Shown one piece after another: positions 17,244-25,883 of a stretch of DNA of 64,000 bases. The position numbers and the translations under genes were made by a program. The number at the start of each line of letters is the position of its first letter. Position 1 is the first letter of the stretch. The DNA lies in the NCBI RefSeq assembly GCF_025398175.1, contig NZ_CP099735.1, positions 1,550,001 to 1,614,000 of the forward strand. Direction: 5' to 3'. Under the pieces are notes generated by a model that had not been told where the DNA came from, did no database searches, and was given only the letters and a program-made list of their open reading frames with translations. This DNA comes from Photobacterium sp. TY1-4 (GTDB taxonomy: Bacteria > Pseudomonadota > Gammaproteobacteria > Enterobacterales > Vibrionaceae).

Positions 17244-18014
17244 ATGAAAGCAGCAGAGAAACTGGAAGCGCTGGAAAAGGCAATTAGAATCGCAGGAGAC
17301 AAAGCGCTGTCTTTTCGCGAACAAGGTTTAACGATCGAAGTCAAAGGTAAGAATGATTTTGTGACTCAGGTCGACAGGGAAGTTGAAACAGAGATTAAAA
17401 GCGTCATCAGTCATCTGTTCCCTGAGGATGGTTTTTTGGGTGAAGAGAGCGGCATTAGCGCAGGAGAAGAAGGGATTTGGGTGATCGACCCAATTGATGG
17501 CACGACCAACTATATACAAGGGATGGATTATTGGTGTATCTCCGTTGCCTATGTAAATAATGATCAAATTGAACTGGGTTATATTTATGCGCCGGAAAGG
17601 AATGAATTCTTTGCGGCTCGAAAGGGGCAGGGCGCTTGGTTGAACGGACGTTGTTTAAAGATGGAAAATGAAGCGGAAGGCCAGTCTATCATTGGCATTG
17701 GCCACTCTAACCGCAGACCCCTGTCAGACGTGATCAACCTATTGGCCATTTTAGATGAAAACAACGTTGATCATCGCCGTTTTGGCGCTGGTGCGCTGAT
17801 GCTTGCTCATGTTGCTTCAGGACTCGTTCATGGATATTTTGAAGCGCACCTCAACAGCTGGGATGCGCTTGCGGGGTTACTTCTGGTCGAGGAAGCTGGC
17901 GGATGTGTTCCCGACTTTCTGGCCAATGATGGATTAATCAATGGGAATCCCGTTTGGGTCAGTACTCAGCGTCTGTGGCCTGTCCTCAACACCTATATGG
18001 AACAATTCTCATGA
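17244..18014 (+). CDS. Inositol-monophosphatase family phosphatase
   Basis: This 256-residue Mg2+-dependent phosphatase has the three family signatures: FLGEESG (about 65-71), WVIDPIDGTTNYIQG (about 83-97) and SWDALAGLLLVEEAGG (about 211-226). These hold the metal ligands Glu, Asp, Asp and Asp. Substrates in the family include inositol phosphates, histidinol phosphate, 3'-phosphoadenosine phosphates and fructose bisphosphate, so the substrate is not fixed. It is placed after the LacI gene and overlaps the SemiSWEET gene by four bases. In this context it would remove the last phosphate from the imported compound (inference). Confidence 0.88.
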   Translation: MKAAEKLEALEKAIRIAGDKALSFREQGLTIEVKGKNDFVTQVDREVETEIKSVISHLFPEDGFLGEESGISAGEEGIWVIDPIDGTTNYIQGMDYWCISVAYVNNDQIELGYIYAPERNEFFAARKGQGAWLNGRCLKMENEAEGQSIIGIGHSNRRPLSDVINLLAILDENNVDHRRFGAGALMLAHVASGLVHGYFEAHLNSWDALAGLLLVEEAGGCVPDFLANDGLINGNPVWVSTQRLWPVLNTYMEQFS

Positions 18015-18289
18015 TGGCTATCGACATCTCCCTTATTGGCTATAGTGCTGCCCTCTGTACAACCTGCTCGTTTATTCCTCAGGTTTGGCAAGTCATTCAG
18101 TCAAGAAATACCGAGTCCATTTCAATCCTGATGTACTGTATTTTTGTCTTTGGTGTCTTTCTCTGGTGTGTCTACGGTGTGGTCGTCAAAGATTTACCAT
18201 TAATCATGGCCAATCTCGTGACGCTCATTCTGGCGGCTATCATACTGGCAATGAAGCTTCGAGATACTATCAGTAAGGCAGAACATTAG
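18011..18289 (+). CDS. SemiSWEET (PQ-loop) small sugar transporter
   Basis: This 92-residue protein has three membrane helices, the half-size bacterial form of SWEET sugar uniporters that works as a dimer. The PQ motif sits in CSFIPQVWQVIQSRNTESIS (about 20-39), followed by two hydrophobic segments. The ATG at 18011 overlaps the phosphatase TGA (ATGA), so the two are translationally coupled. The longer frame upstream is inside the phosphatase gene. It may carry the dephosphorylated sugar or polyol across the membrane; direction is unknown. Confidence 0.85.
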   Translation: MMAIDISLIGYSAALCTTCSFIPQVWQVIQSRNTESISILMYCIFVFGVFLWCVYGVVVKDLPLIMANLVTLILAAIILAMKLRDTISKAEH

Positions 18290-18341
18290 TTCATTGATGG
18301 TTGCATTGAATGATGCTGATGGGTGATGTTGATTTGTATTG

Positions 18342-18386
18342 CACGTATCACTGATGATACGTGTACCCTCCGGTCTGTCCGGAGGG
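18342..18386 (+). terminator. Two tandem perfect stem-loops after the SemiSWEET gene
   Basis: CACGTATCA/TGATACGTG (loop CTGA) is followed two bases later by CCCTCCGG/CCGGAGGG (loop TCTGT). Neither has a good T run, so this could be a transcript-stabilising or Rho-assisted end between the convergent SemiSWEET and epoxide-hydrolase-like genes. Confidence 0.5.
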
Positions 18387-18414
18387 GCTGTGTGATTGAG
18401 ACACGCGTTCGGGG

Positions 18415-19359
18415 CTAGGCGGTAGGGAGCTGTGCCAGCCAGTTTAAAATGATTTCATTGGTTTCTTCCGGTTTTTCTTGCTGGATCCAATGGCCGCAAT
18501 CCAGATTGGCGACTGTCACATTCGGCACGAACGCTTGGAGTTTTTCAGACTTCGGGATCGCATCCCGCTCGCCATAAATCATCAGTGTCGGCTGGCGGAT
18601 GATCGGGCTCACTTCCGCCAGGATGTACCAGTTGCGATCAAGATTTCGGTACCAGTTGATGCTGCCGGTGAATCCTGTTGCTTCAAAGGCTGAGACGAAA
18701 ACGGCCAGTTCGCTGTCATTCATGATGGGATCACCGTGTGGTGTTTCCGCCCTGGCGAGGTTGATCATCGCCATGCCTGGCTCCGGCTCTCTTAGTGGCT
18801 CGTTCTTCCTGAACAGGTTGCGAAGGAATCGGGACGTATTCTCTTCCAATACCGCATCTGCGACACCGGTTTGTCGATTGAAGTGAACAAAATAGTAGTC
18901 ACTGCCAAGGCATTGTTCCATGAACTCGATCCACGGCATTGCTCCGCGTTCTTGATAAGGCAAGCTTAGATTGATCACTTGTTTGACACGGTTTGGATGC
19001 AGTAAGGCCAGGCCCCAAACGACCATTGCCCCCCAGTCATGACCGACAAAGGTCGCATCTTCATAACCGTAATGATCGAGCAGCGCAACGAGATCCCCCG
19101 CCAAATGATCAATGTCATAGGCAGTGACTTCCGTCGGGCAGGATGAGTGACCATAACCCCGCTGGTTTGGGACGATGACATGGTAGCCCGCTGCAGCAAG
19201 GGCAGGGATTTGATAACGCCAGGAAAAGGCATGCTCTGGCCAGCCATGACAGAGCACAATCGGATTTCCGGCATGTTGCCGGCCCGCTTCGAAGACTTCG
19301 AGTGTCACGCCATTGACTGAAATTAGGCTGGGCGTGGGAAAATCAGTTGGATTAAACAT
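18415..19359 (-). CDS. Epoxide-hydrolase-like alpha/beta hydrolase
   Basis: This 314-residue hydrolase starts at the ATG at 19359, which has AAGGA nine bases upstream. The oxyanion motif HGWPEHAFSWRYQ (about 38-50), nucleophile Asp in VGHDWGAMVVWG (about 106), acid Asp in YGERDAIPKS and His in DCGHWIQQEKPEE are those of epoxide hydrolases and haloalkane-dehalogenase relatives. The HGxP motif favours an epoxide hydrolase. It is divergent from the WYL regulator at 19547 with a palindromic site between them, so that regulator probably controls it. Confidence 0.85.
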   Translation of the reverse strand: MFNPTDFPTPSLISVNGVTLEVFEAGRQHAGNPIVLCHGWPEHAFSWRYQIPALAAAGYHVIVPNQRGYGHSSCPTEVTAYDIDHLAGDLVALLDHYGYEDATFVGHDWGAMVVWGLALLHPNRVKQVINLSLPYQERGAMPWIEFMEQCLGSDYYFVHFNRQTGVADAVLEENTSRFLRNLFRKNEPLREPEPGMAMINLARAETPHGDPIMNDSELAVFVSAFEATGFTGSINWYRNLDRNWYILAEVSPIIRQPTLMIYGERDAIPKSEKLQAFVPNVTVANLDCGHWIQQEKPEETNEIILNWLAQLPTA

Positions 19360-19503
19360 TGCTATGTATCCTTGAATATTTGGAAGGATCACACGACACC
19401 TCCTGTTTGGGTTGGCGTGCTTTCCAGTCTCAGGAATCTACGGATGTACGTGACCACTTCGACATTTCCATGCGGATGTGTGGACAAACAATGTATATAA
19501 CGT

Positions 19504-19528
19504 AATGGTGACAAATACTGGCACCATT
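19504..19528. promoter_or_regulatory. Candidate WYL-regulator operator
   Basis: AATGGTG and CACCATT form a perfect 7-bp inverted repeat with an 11-base spacer. The inner part GGTGACA-aatac-TGGCACC extends the symmetry with one mismatch. It lies in the divergent region upstream of the regulator start. Confidence 0.55.
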
Positions 19529-19546
19529 GAAGGATACTCTGAGGAT

Positions 19547-20266
19547 ATGAATGTTCGCCTACGACAAGACGCCATCGTGCGAAGCCTGCGCCGCAACGGG
19601 ACTTCGACAGTCGCTGACTTAGCGAAGGAAGTTGGCGCATCCAGGCGTACCGTGTTACGTGATATCAGCGCACTGCGCGATGAGGGTTTTGTCATCCATT
19701 CAGAACCCGGGCGCGGGGGTGGCCTGCAACTTGATCCGCAATCGGTTCAGACCACAGCGCGACTTTCGGTTGCCGAGGTTTTTGCGTTGCTCATCAGTGT
19801 AGAATCGATGCGTGCAGCCGGATGTCTGCCTTTCTCGGAACTTGCAGGCGTTGGGCTTGCCAAAATCGAGAAAGCCTTGCCTTCTGATAAGGTGCGCGAC
19901 CTGCGCCGTTTCCTCGATTGTTTGTATGTCGGGCAACTTGCGCCGCAAGTGGACATCTCAGATATGGGCGCGATGGACCCCGCGTTGCTGCCCGTCTTCG
20001 AGACCGCTTTTCTGCAACGGCGGCACCTGCGCTTTCAATACCGCGACGCAAAAGGGATCATCACCAACCGGGAGGTTGAACCGCAAGCAATGCTGATCCT
20101 GCCGCCGCTTTGGTATTTGGTGGCCTGGGATCCGGGGCGCGCAGACTTCCGTCATTTTCGAATGGATCGGATCCGTGCGCCTGAACTCGTCGAAGGGATA
20201 ACTTTCCGGCGACGAGTTGTGCCGTTTGCGGAGAACGTCTCGCCATATCGTAATTTAGCGCGCTGA
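19547..20266 (+). CDS. HTH/WYL-domain transcriptional regulator (YafY-like)
   Basis: This protein has about 239 residues. The N-terminal helix-turn-helix region is RQDAIVRSLRRNGTSTVADLAKEVGASRRTVLRDI, followed by a WYL ligand-sensing domain with LPPLWYLVAWDPGRADFRHFRMDRI (about 185-210). The start at 19547 was preferred because earlier in-frame starts would place the operator-like repeat at 19504-19528 within the gene; ribosome site support is modest, so 19505 or 19478 remain possible. WYL proteins often control adjacent enzymes, here the epoxide-hydrolase-like gene. Confidence 0.85.
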   Translation: MNVRLRQDAIVRSLRRNGTSTVADLAKEVGASRRTVLRDISALRDEGFVIHSEPGRGGGLQLDPQSVQTTARLSVAEVFALLISVESMRAAGCLPFSELAGVGLAKIEKALPSDKVRDLRRFLDCLYVGQLAPQVDISDMGAMDPALLPVFETAFLQRRHLRFQYRDAKGIITNREVEPQAMLILPPLWYLVAWDPGRADFRHFRMDRIRAPELVEGITFRRRVVPFAENVSPYRNLAR

Positions 20267-20436
20267 GGTTCACTACTGAACGAGGGCTGCCAATTGAAGC
20301 GAACGAACGCTGCAATTTCAGAGACAACCGATTGAGCGTATCATTGCAGGTTGATGCTTTATTGCACGTAGCCAAAGACATGCGGCAACCGGGTCTCCCA
20401 GGCAGTCTGTCCGTATTCAGCTGAAAGGAATCACGC

Positions 20437-20958
20437 TTGAAGATTATCCCTGAAATTGAAGTCACTGGTCGGGAGCATGATGCGATCACCCAACTTCGCA
20501 ATGCTTCCTTTCCTGACCACCAAGTTGAACGTTCATATTATAAGCGACTGCCCCACATGCGCGCGCTCCAATACGGCCATGGCAAGCTCATCGGCTATAT
20601 GGGGCTGGATTATCGCGTGGTTTGTGTGGGCGGCACTCCGTTGAAGGTGTTGGGAGTGATCGACATTTGTATCGACAAATCCTATCAGGGCCAAGGCATT
20701 GGCTCTGCCATGCTCACCGAGCTGAGCGATTATGCTGCTGCCGGGGATGTGGATTTCATTATTTTGATGTTGGAGCTGGATGCTTTTTATACGTCCAATG
20801 GTTTCAACAAAGTCTGCGGATCGAGTTCCTGGTTGCGATTGCACGAGCATCAGAACTACGGGGTTGCCTTTGACCAGCTCGACGGCATATTTGTAAAACC
20901 CATGAGCGGCAAAGCCTGGGCACCCGGCCAACTGGACTGGCTGGGTTATTTGTATTAA
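20437..20958 (+). CDS. GNAT family N-acetyltransferase
   Basis: This 173-residue acetyltransferase starts at TTG 20437, with AAAGGAA six bases upstream. The acetyl-CoA loop is DKSYQGQGIGSAMLTELSDYA (about 86-106), and ELDAFYTSNGFNKV gives the later strand. The C-terminal tail PMSGKAWAPGQLDWLGYLY is unusual and aromatic. The acceptor substrate is unknown. It is followed 43 bases later by a nucleotidyltransferase-like gene, perhaps in the same transcript. Confidence 0.82.
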   Translation: MKIIPEIEVTGREHDAITQLRNASFPDHQVERSYYKRLPHMRALQYGHGKLIGYMGLDYRVVCVGGTPLKVLGVIDICIDKSYQGQGIGSAMLTELSDYAAAGDVDFIILMLELDAFYTSNGFNKVCGSSSWLRLHEHQNYGVAFDQLDGIFVKPMSGKAWAPGQLDWLGYLY

Positions 20959-21001
20959 CCCAGCCTGGTCAGGCGAGAGCGCGTTTAACAAGGAAGTACA
21001 C

Positions 21002-21475
21002 ATGAGCGAACAAGTAAAGACAGCTTTAAGATGGATCAAAGCGATTCTAGAGCAGGAAAACATCCCCTATCAGATCGTTGGCGGTCTGGCGGCCAATATT
21101 CATGGCGGCTCGCGAGAAGTGGCTGATATCGATCTCTACATACCCAAGTCCCAGGTGAATAACCTCTTGCCTCACGCAGGGGCTTATATCTCAAAGCCGC
21201 TCGCGCATTATGTCGAGGAATGCTGGGATCTCGAGTATTTTCAGCTGATTTATCACAATCAAAAAATTGAAATTGGCCTGCTCCCCGGCACCAAAATACG
21301 TGCTGCCGAGGGTGATACGTGGTTTGAGGTGGAAGCCAACTTCGAGCAATCTGTCCCCGGGAGTTACGACGGAGTCGTAGTACCGGTCATGCCAGTGGTT
21401 GAGTTGGTGGCCTATAAAAAGGTGCTTGGTCGGGAAGTCGATCTGATTGATATTGCAGAGTTATCGGGTAAATAA
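21002..21475 (+). CDS. Nucleotidyltransferase-like protein
   Basis: This 157-residue protein has the fold marks of MNT/AbiEii-type nucleotidyltransferases: QIVGGLAANIHGGSREVADIDLYI (about 25-48) with GG and a DxD pair. LIYHNQKIEIGLLP may supply the third acidic residue. The start follows AAGGAAG. Such proteins include antibiotic-modifying enzymes and toxin-antitoxin partners, but no HEPN partner is adjacent, so it is not called a toxin system. Function is unknown. Confidence 0.65.
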   Translation: MSEQVKTALRWIKAILEQENIPYQIVGGLAANIHGGSREVADIDLYIPKSQVNNLLPHAGAYISKPLAHYVEECWDLEYFQLIYHNQKIEIGLLPGTKIRAAEGDTWFEVEANFEQSVPGSYDGVVVPVMPVVELVAYKKVLGREVDLIDIAELSGK

Positions 21476-21804
21476 GCATGACACTTGTCATTCGTTTTTT
21501 TGATTCATGGTGGTCAGTCTCGATAGTGTGATTCTCCAAGACGCAGACTTTTTCTTTCAATGCTTACTCGTATCGAACAGTTTTAACCCTTCTTGATCAT
21601 CTTTACGGCCATGATCAGCTTGTCGAATATTGAGCTGGTTTCCGGCCGGTATTTAGGTAAATCATTCTTTTTCTTATTGACTAGACAAAAGTGATACGCC
21701 CAGCACATATTGCGCATTTTTTGAGTGCTTATGTTGCATATTGGTTGTTGCTATGCAAATTTTGTATATACATATGTAAACCATCAATAAGAAAGGAACT
21801 CGAT
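21476..21804. other. Intergenic region upstream of the BCCT gene
   Basis: This AT-rich 329 bases holds no gene I can support. The near-palindrome TTGTATATACATATGTAA at 21762-21779, 26 bases before the transporter start, may be an operator or the core promoter region of the BCCT-lyase operon. No regulator gene adjoins it. Confidence 0.4.
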
Positions 21805-23394
21805 ATGCCACTTCAGGGAAAGGGTATTAAAGCTAGTGTGTTTATTCCCTCATTCGTCATCGTGTTAGTTGCCGTGACGGTGGGGATTGTTGATAACGAA
21901 TTGCTTGTTGCATCCGCCAAAGCGGTTTTTTACTTCTCATTGTCAGATTTTGCATGGCTGTACCAACTATTGTCAGTGACTGCGCTGATTGTGATTGCTT
22001 ACATCTTTTTCTCGGATGCAGGCAACATTCGACTGGGCGGAAAGGATGCCAAACCAAGATTCTCACTGCTTTCAACGTTTGCGATGGCTTTAACCGGTGG
22101 TATTGCGACGGGGGTCGTGACTTATTCGGTGAATGAACCGGTAATTTACTTTGGCAATATTTATGGAGAAATCGCCAAGCAGGATTTTGCGCCGTTCTCT
22201 GATGAAGCGGCGATCTTTTCTCTGGCGAGAAGCTTTCACAACTGGAGTTTTATTCCCTATGCCATCTACTCCATCGTAGGTTTGATGATTGGCTATATGC
22301 ACTTTAATCGGAAGAAAGCTTTCTCTATTTCATCGACACTGTCGCCAATTCTGGGAAAACATGGTCAACACAGCAGTGTTCAAACCATCATTGAGGTGAT
22401 CTCTGTTCTGGCGATTGCTTTGGGACTTGCTTCCTCTTTGGGGGCTGGCCTGGCTTTGATTAGTTCAGGATTAACAGCGCAGTACGGCATTGAATCCAGC
22501 CCATTGGTATGGCTTGTTCTGACTTGTATTATTGCGGCAATCTTTATTACTTCAGCGCTGTCGGGACTTCAGAAAGGTATTAAATACCTGTCGAGCGTGA
22601 ATGCTTATATCTTTTACTTTTTGGTTGCGGTGCTGATTGTCATCGGGCCAATCAGCTATATCTCCAATCTGTCCGTGACGAGCTTAGGGTATTGGCTGGA
22701 TAACTTTTTCTTGTGGGCCTTTGATACCAAAGAGTCTGGTGGGGAAGCGCTTGTGACCTGGTGGACCATGTATGACTGGTCAATCTGGATTGCCTATGCT
22801 CCTCTCATGGGTCTGTTTCTGGCTCAAATTTCCTACGGACGAACGCTTCGCGAGTTTTTGCTGATCAACTGGGTGCTCCCCTCCGTCTTCGGCATTCTGT
22901 GGTTTGCGCTATGGGGTGGGATGGCTATCAAGTGGCAAATTGATGGTGCATTGGATCTGGTCCAAGTCGTCAAAGATTCGGGCGCGGTGTCAGGCTTGTG
23001 GGGCTTCCTTCAAAATATGCCGCTTTCCGGATTTTTTGTCCCTGTGGTCATTCTGACCCTGATCATTTCCTTCTCAACGGCTGCTGACTCGATGTCATCA
23101 ACGATTGCAGCGATCTGTACGAAAAACATGTCCGCGACGGAAGATTCACCGAAAAAACTCAAGTTGATCTGGGGCCTGCTGATCAGTGCGATCGCCTATA
23201 TCATGGTGGCGTTCGGCGGCGGGGCACAAGGGGTCGATGGCATTAAATATCTCGCGGCGGCTGGCGGGTTCTCCGTCCTGTTTCTTTTCATGTTGATTGT
23301 CATCGCTTCGGTCAGAGTCTTTTTACTGAAATCAAACACCAAAGAAAGCGCAGTCGCTGAAGCTGAAGCGAGAGAGGTTGTTCATGAAAACTGA
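21805..23394 (+). CDS. BCCT family betaine transporter
   Basis: This 529-residue sodium- or proton-coupled transporter of quaternary ammonium compounds (betaine, choline, carnitine type) starts at the ATG at 21805, with GAAAGGAA upstream. Open frame extends back 38 codons without support. It has twelve predicted helices. The family signature around helix 8 is present as TWWTMYDWSIWIAYAPLMG (about 314-332) with FLAQISYGRTLREF, and LTGGIATGVVTYSVNEP carries the unwound helix region. It overlaps the lyase gene by 11 bases, so the two are one operon. A zwitterionic trimethylammonium amino acid such as ergothioneine is the predicted cargo (inference from the lyase). Confidence 0.9.
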   Translation: MPLQGKGIKASVFIPSFVIVLVAVTVGIVDNELLVASAKAVFYFSLSDFAWLYQLLSVTALIVIAYIFFSDAGNIRLGGKDAKPRFSLLSTFAMALTGGIATGVVTYSVNEPVIYFGNIYGEIAKQDFAPFSDEAAIFSLARSFHNWSFIPYAIYSIVGLMIGYMHFNRKKAFSISSTLSPILGKHGQHSSVQTIIEVISVLAIALGLASSLGAGLALISSGLTAQYGIESSPLVWLVLTCIIAAIFITSALSGLQKGIKYLSSVNAYIFYFLVAVLIVIGPISYISNLSVTSLGYWLDNFFLWAFDTKESGGEALVTWWTMYDWSIWIAYAPLMGLFLAQISYGRTLREFLLINWVLPSVFGILWFALWGGMAIKWQIDGALDLVQVVKDSGAVSGLWGFLQNMPLSGFFVPVVILTLIISFSTAADSMSSTIAAICTKNMSATEDSPKKLKLIWGLLISAIAYIMVAFGGGAQGVDGIKYLAAAGGFSVLFLFMLIVIASVRVFLLKSNTKESAVAEAEAREVVHEN

Positions 23395-24910
23395 TGCCAT
23401 GACGATGACCGTTGATGATGCGCCACTTCGCTGGCAGGACATTGTTGATGTCGCTCGAAATTACAACCAGCTGGTGTTGTCAGCAGAACGCTGGCAAGGT
23501 ATTGACGAGGCTCGGGAAGCCGTTGAAACCATGGCGGACTCCGGCAAAGCTTACTATGGCATTAATACCGGGCTGGGGGCGCTGTGCCATGTTGTACTGA
23601 ATCCGACGCAACTTGAGCTGCTTTCCTGGCATACCTTGATGAGCCATGCCTGCGGGATCGGGCAGCCGTTAAGTGATGAACAGGTCAGAGCCATTATGTG
23701 TTGCGCGGTGGTTAATTACAGCCAGGGGTGCTCCGGGATCAGCCCATGGATTGTGAAAGCGTTGGTGCATTTCTTAAACCATGAAGTGACGCCGATTGTG
23801 CCTGGCCAGGGCTCTGTGGGATACCTCAGTCATATGGCACATATTGGGCTGGCGCTGATTGGAGAAGGTGAGGTTTCGTATCAGGGGAAAGTACAGCCAT
23901 GTGCGGAAGTCTTTCAACAGATACAGTATCGCCCCGGCCGATTAGGGGCCAAAGATGGCTTGTCGCTGGTCAATGGCACACCGGCAATGACCGGGTTAGC
24001 GTGTCTGGCTCTTGCTGATAGTGGTTTGTTGGCCCAGTGGGCCGATGTGGTTGGTGCTATGAGCTTTGAAGCTTTATTCGGACAACTTGATGCCTTCGAC
24101 CCGGCGATTTTAGCGCGGAAGAATGATCCGGAGGTGATTGAAGTCGGCAAGAGGTTGAGATCTATGCTGGCAGGCAGTGCGTTGCTTGCATCAAAGCAAG
24201 GCCATCATTTACAAGATGCGCTGAGCCTGAGGTCGATCCCCCAGGTGCACGGCACATGTTGGCGACAATGGCACCATGCGGTAGAGCAAATCGAAAATGA
24301 GCTCAATGCTGCGACGGATAACCCACTGGTGATCAAGGAAGCGGGTACTTACCGCGTTGTTTCGCAGGCGAATCCCCATGGGGAGTCTGTCGCTCAGGCT
24401 TGTGATTTTCTGGCAATCGCTGTCAGTGAGTGGAGCGCAATTTCAGAAAGGCGGAGTTATCGGTTGGTGACCCCGCAAGCAAATGAACTTCCAGCCTTTC
24501 TGAGTCCGGAGAGCGGAGTTAAGTCGGGGATGATGATTGCGCAATATTCTGCTGCTTCGTTGGCGGCGGACAATAAGCGTCTGGCTCAACCCTGTGTCAT
24601 CGACAATTATCTCACCTCAGGACTACAAGAAGATCACCTCAGTTTCGGTGATAGCGCAGCACTCAAGCTGACCGCAGCGCTGGATAATGCCTTCTATATC
24701 CTGGCGATAGAATATTTGTTGGCGGCGCAAGCGTTTGATCTCATTGAGTGTGAAGGATTTGGTTTCGGTACAGCGCGTGCCTGGCAGCAATTGCGGGAGC
24801 AGGTTGCTTTCTATGATGAAACACATTCGCTCCACGTAGACATCAAACGCACGTATCAGATCATGCGTGAACCGGGCTCAATCAAGAGAATTCTGGGAGG
24901 GGCAAGCTGA
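23384..24910 (+). CDS. Ammonia-lyase homologue lacking the MIO triad; probable ergothionase-type lyase
   Basis: This 508-residue protein (ATG at 23384, GAGAGAGG upstream) is a full-length homologue of histidine ammonia-lyase. At the cofactor site it reads GSVGYLSHMAH (about 143-153): Tyr-Leu-Ser replaces Ala-Ser-Gly, so the MIO group cannot form. Other motifs persist: YYGINTGLGALC, ENELNAATDNPL and the Ser-His specificity pair in LMSHACGIG (87-88), typical of imidazole substrates. Ergothionases, which split trimethylamine from ergothioneine to give thiourocanate, are MIO-less relatives of this family. The overlapping BCCT transporter suits a betaine substrate. Hercynine or another histidine betaine is an alternative. 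Family is sure; substrate is inferred. Confidence 0.78.
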   Translation: MKTDAMTMTVDDAPLRWQDIVDVARNYNQLVLSAERWQGIDEAREAVETMADSGKAYYGINTGLGALCHVVLNPTQLELLSWHTLMSHACGIGQPLSDEQVRAIMCCAVVNYSQGCSGISPWIVKALVHFLNHEVTPIVPGQGSVGYLSHMAHIGLALIGEGEVSYQGKVQPCAEVFQQIQYRPGRLGAKDGLSLVNGTPAMTGLACLALADSGLLAQWADVVGAMSFEALFGQLDAFDPAILARKNDPEVIEVGKRLRSMLAGSALLASKQGHHLQDALSLRSIPQVHGTCWRQWHHAVEQIENELNAATDNPLVIKEAGTYRVVSQANPHGESVAQACDFLAIAVSEWSAISERRSYRLVTPQANELPAFLSPESGVKSGMMIAQYSAASLAADNKRLAQPCVIDNYLTSGLQEDHLSFGDSAALKLTAALDNAFYILAIEYLLAAQAFDLIECEGFGFGTARAWQQLREQVAFYDETHSLHVDIKRTYQIMREPGSIKRILGGAS

Positions 24911-25057
24911 GCGTGCATTGTCATCGATTCGTGAGTGACCCGAGTGAATGAGTTCAAAGTCGCCGGAGATCGGGGCTTTGATCTCGCACTAGGAATTGCG
25001 GTCAACTATGAGTAAGGTGTTGACTGCATTTCTCCTTTCATCAAGCAGTGAGCCAAC

Positions 25058-25492
25058 ATGAAACAATCGATCATCCACATTGCACTGGTCGTCCGGGATT
25101 ATGACGAAGCCTTAGACTTCTATCTCAATAAACTGAAATTTGAGCTGGTGGAAGATACCTATCAGCCCGAGCAGGATAAACGCTGGGTTGTGGTGTCCCC
25201 ACCGGGCTCGAACGGCGTGACCTTGCTGCTGGCCAAAGCCTCAAAGCCGGAACAGCTGGAGTTTATCGGTAATCAGTCTGGCGGTCGGGTGTTTTTGTTT
25301 TTAAGTACCGATGATTTCTGGCGTGATTACCACCGGATGGTGGCCGACGGTATCAAATTTGTACGGCCGCCGAAAGAGCAAGATTACGGCACCGTCGCGG
25401 TGTTTGAAGATCTCTACGGTAATTTATGGGATTTACTGCAACTAAACGCGGATCATCCAATTTCGAGACGCTTGGCTGATCAGGCGGGGTAA
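25058..25492 (+). CDS. VOC (glyoxalase/bleomycin-resistance fold) protein
   Basis: This 144-residue protein has the paired beta-alpha-beta-beta-beta units of the vicinal oxygen chelate family. IIHIALVVRDYDEALDFYLNKLKFELVEDT gives the first metal His at about 7. AVFEDLYGNLWDLLQL gives the usual Glu/Asp and the DxxGN(L)WxL ending (about 114-129). The metal-centred enzyme function is not specified. It is a stand-alone gene 147 bases after the lyase and shows native base composition. Confidence 0.88.
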   Translation: MKQSIIHIALVVRDYDEALDFYLNKLKFELVEDTYQPEQDKRWVVVSPPGSNGVTLLLAKASKPEQLEFIGNQSGGRVFLFLSTDDFWRDYHRMVADGIKFVRPPKEQDYGTVAVFEDLYGNLWDLLQLNADHPISRRLADQAG

Positions 25493-25586
25493 GGGGAGTC
25501 GTCGGTATTTACGAGGCAGGCATTGCTCGCGTTGCACAACACGAAAGTAATTATATATTTGATAATAAGTGGATTTTTATTAGGCT

Positions 25587-25883
25587 GTTAGGTGTTTTAA
25601 TTAATGAGTAACTTGTTCATGAAAGATAAAATTGAAGAAGTGTTTGCCGAAAATTTAGGCGAGGGCTTTCGAATAGTCCAAAGTAATGGCGAATATTTAC
25701 CGGTGATTGAATAGGTCGATTGGGTTCAACTTTGTGAAGGTGAAAACGATATTCGTGTTGAAGTAACATTTGCAGACGGTAGTAGCCAAGCCTTTGATAA
25801 AGGTGTGGCACTCCAGCAAATCTGGCATGAAGACGTAGATTAATTTTCCTTGGCTAGAGTGATTGTGGTATTCAACACCTAAC
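25587..25883 (+). other. Integron-cassette-like unit A
   Basis: GTTAGGTG at 25587-25594 and CACCTAAC at 25876-25883 are exact reverse complements bounding one small gene and little else. In integron cassettes the TTRRRY at the cassette start pairs with RYYYAA at the start of its own attC, which is what is seen. No integrase is visible in the window, and the rest of the attC appears replaced by an IS110-like remnant. Confidence 0.55.
25604..25843 (+). pseudogene. Small acidic protein gene with in-frame TAG
   Basis: The frame starts MSNLFMKDKIEEVFAENLG and ends QQIWHEDVD with one TAG at 25712-25714 after YLPVIE. It would code for 79 residues if read through. Both halves are acidic and similar in composition, so they read as one gene rather than two. 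I do not recognise the family. The codon could derive from CAG (Gln). It fills cassette-like unit A with almost no spare sequence. A short 36-residue product could still be made. Confidence 0.6.

Noticed and set aside
21002..21475. Toxin-antitoxin (MNT-HEPN) system
   Set aside because: Only a nucleotidyltransferase-like protein is present; neither neighbour is a HEPN protein.
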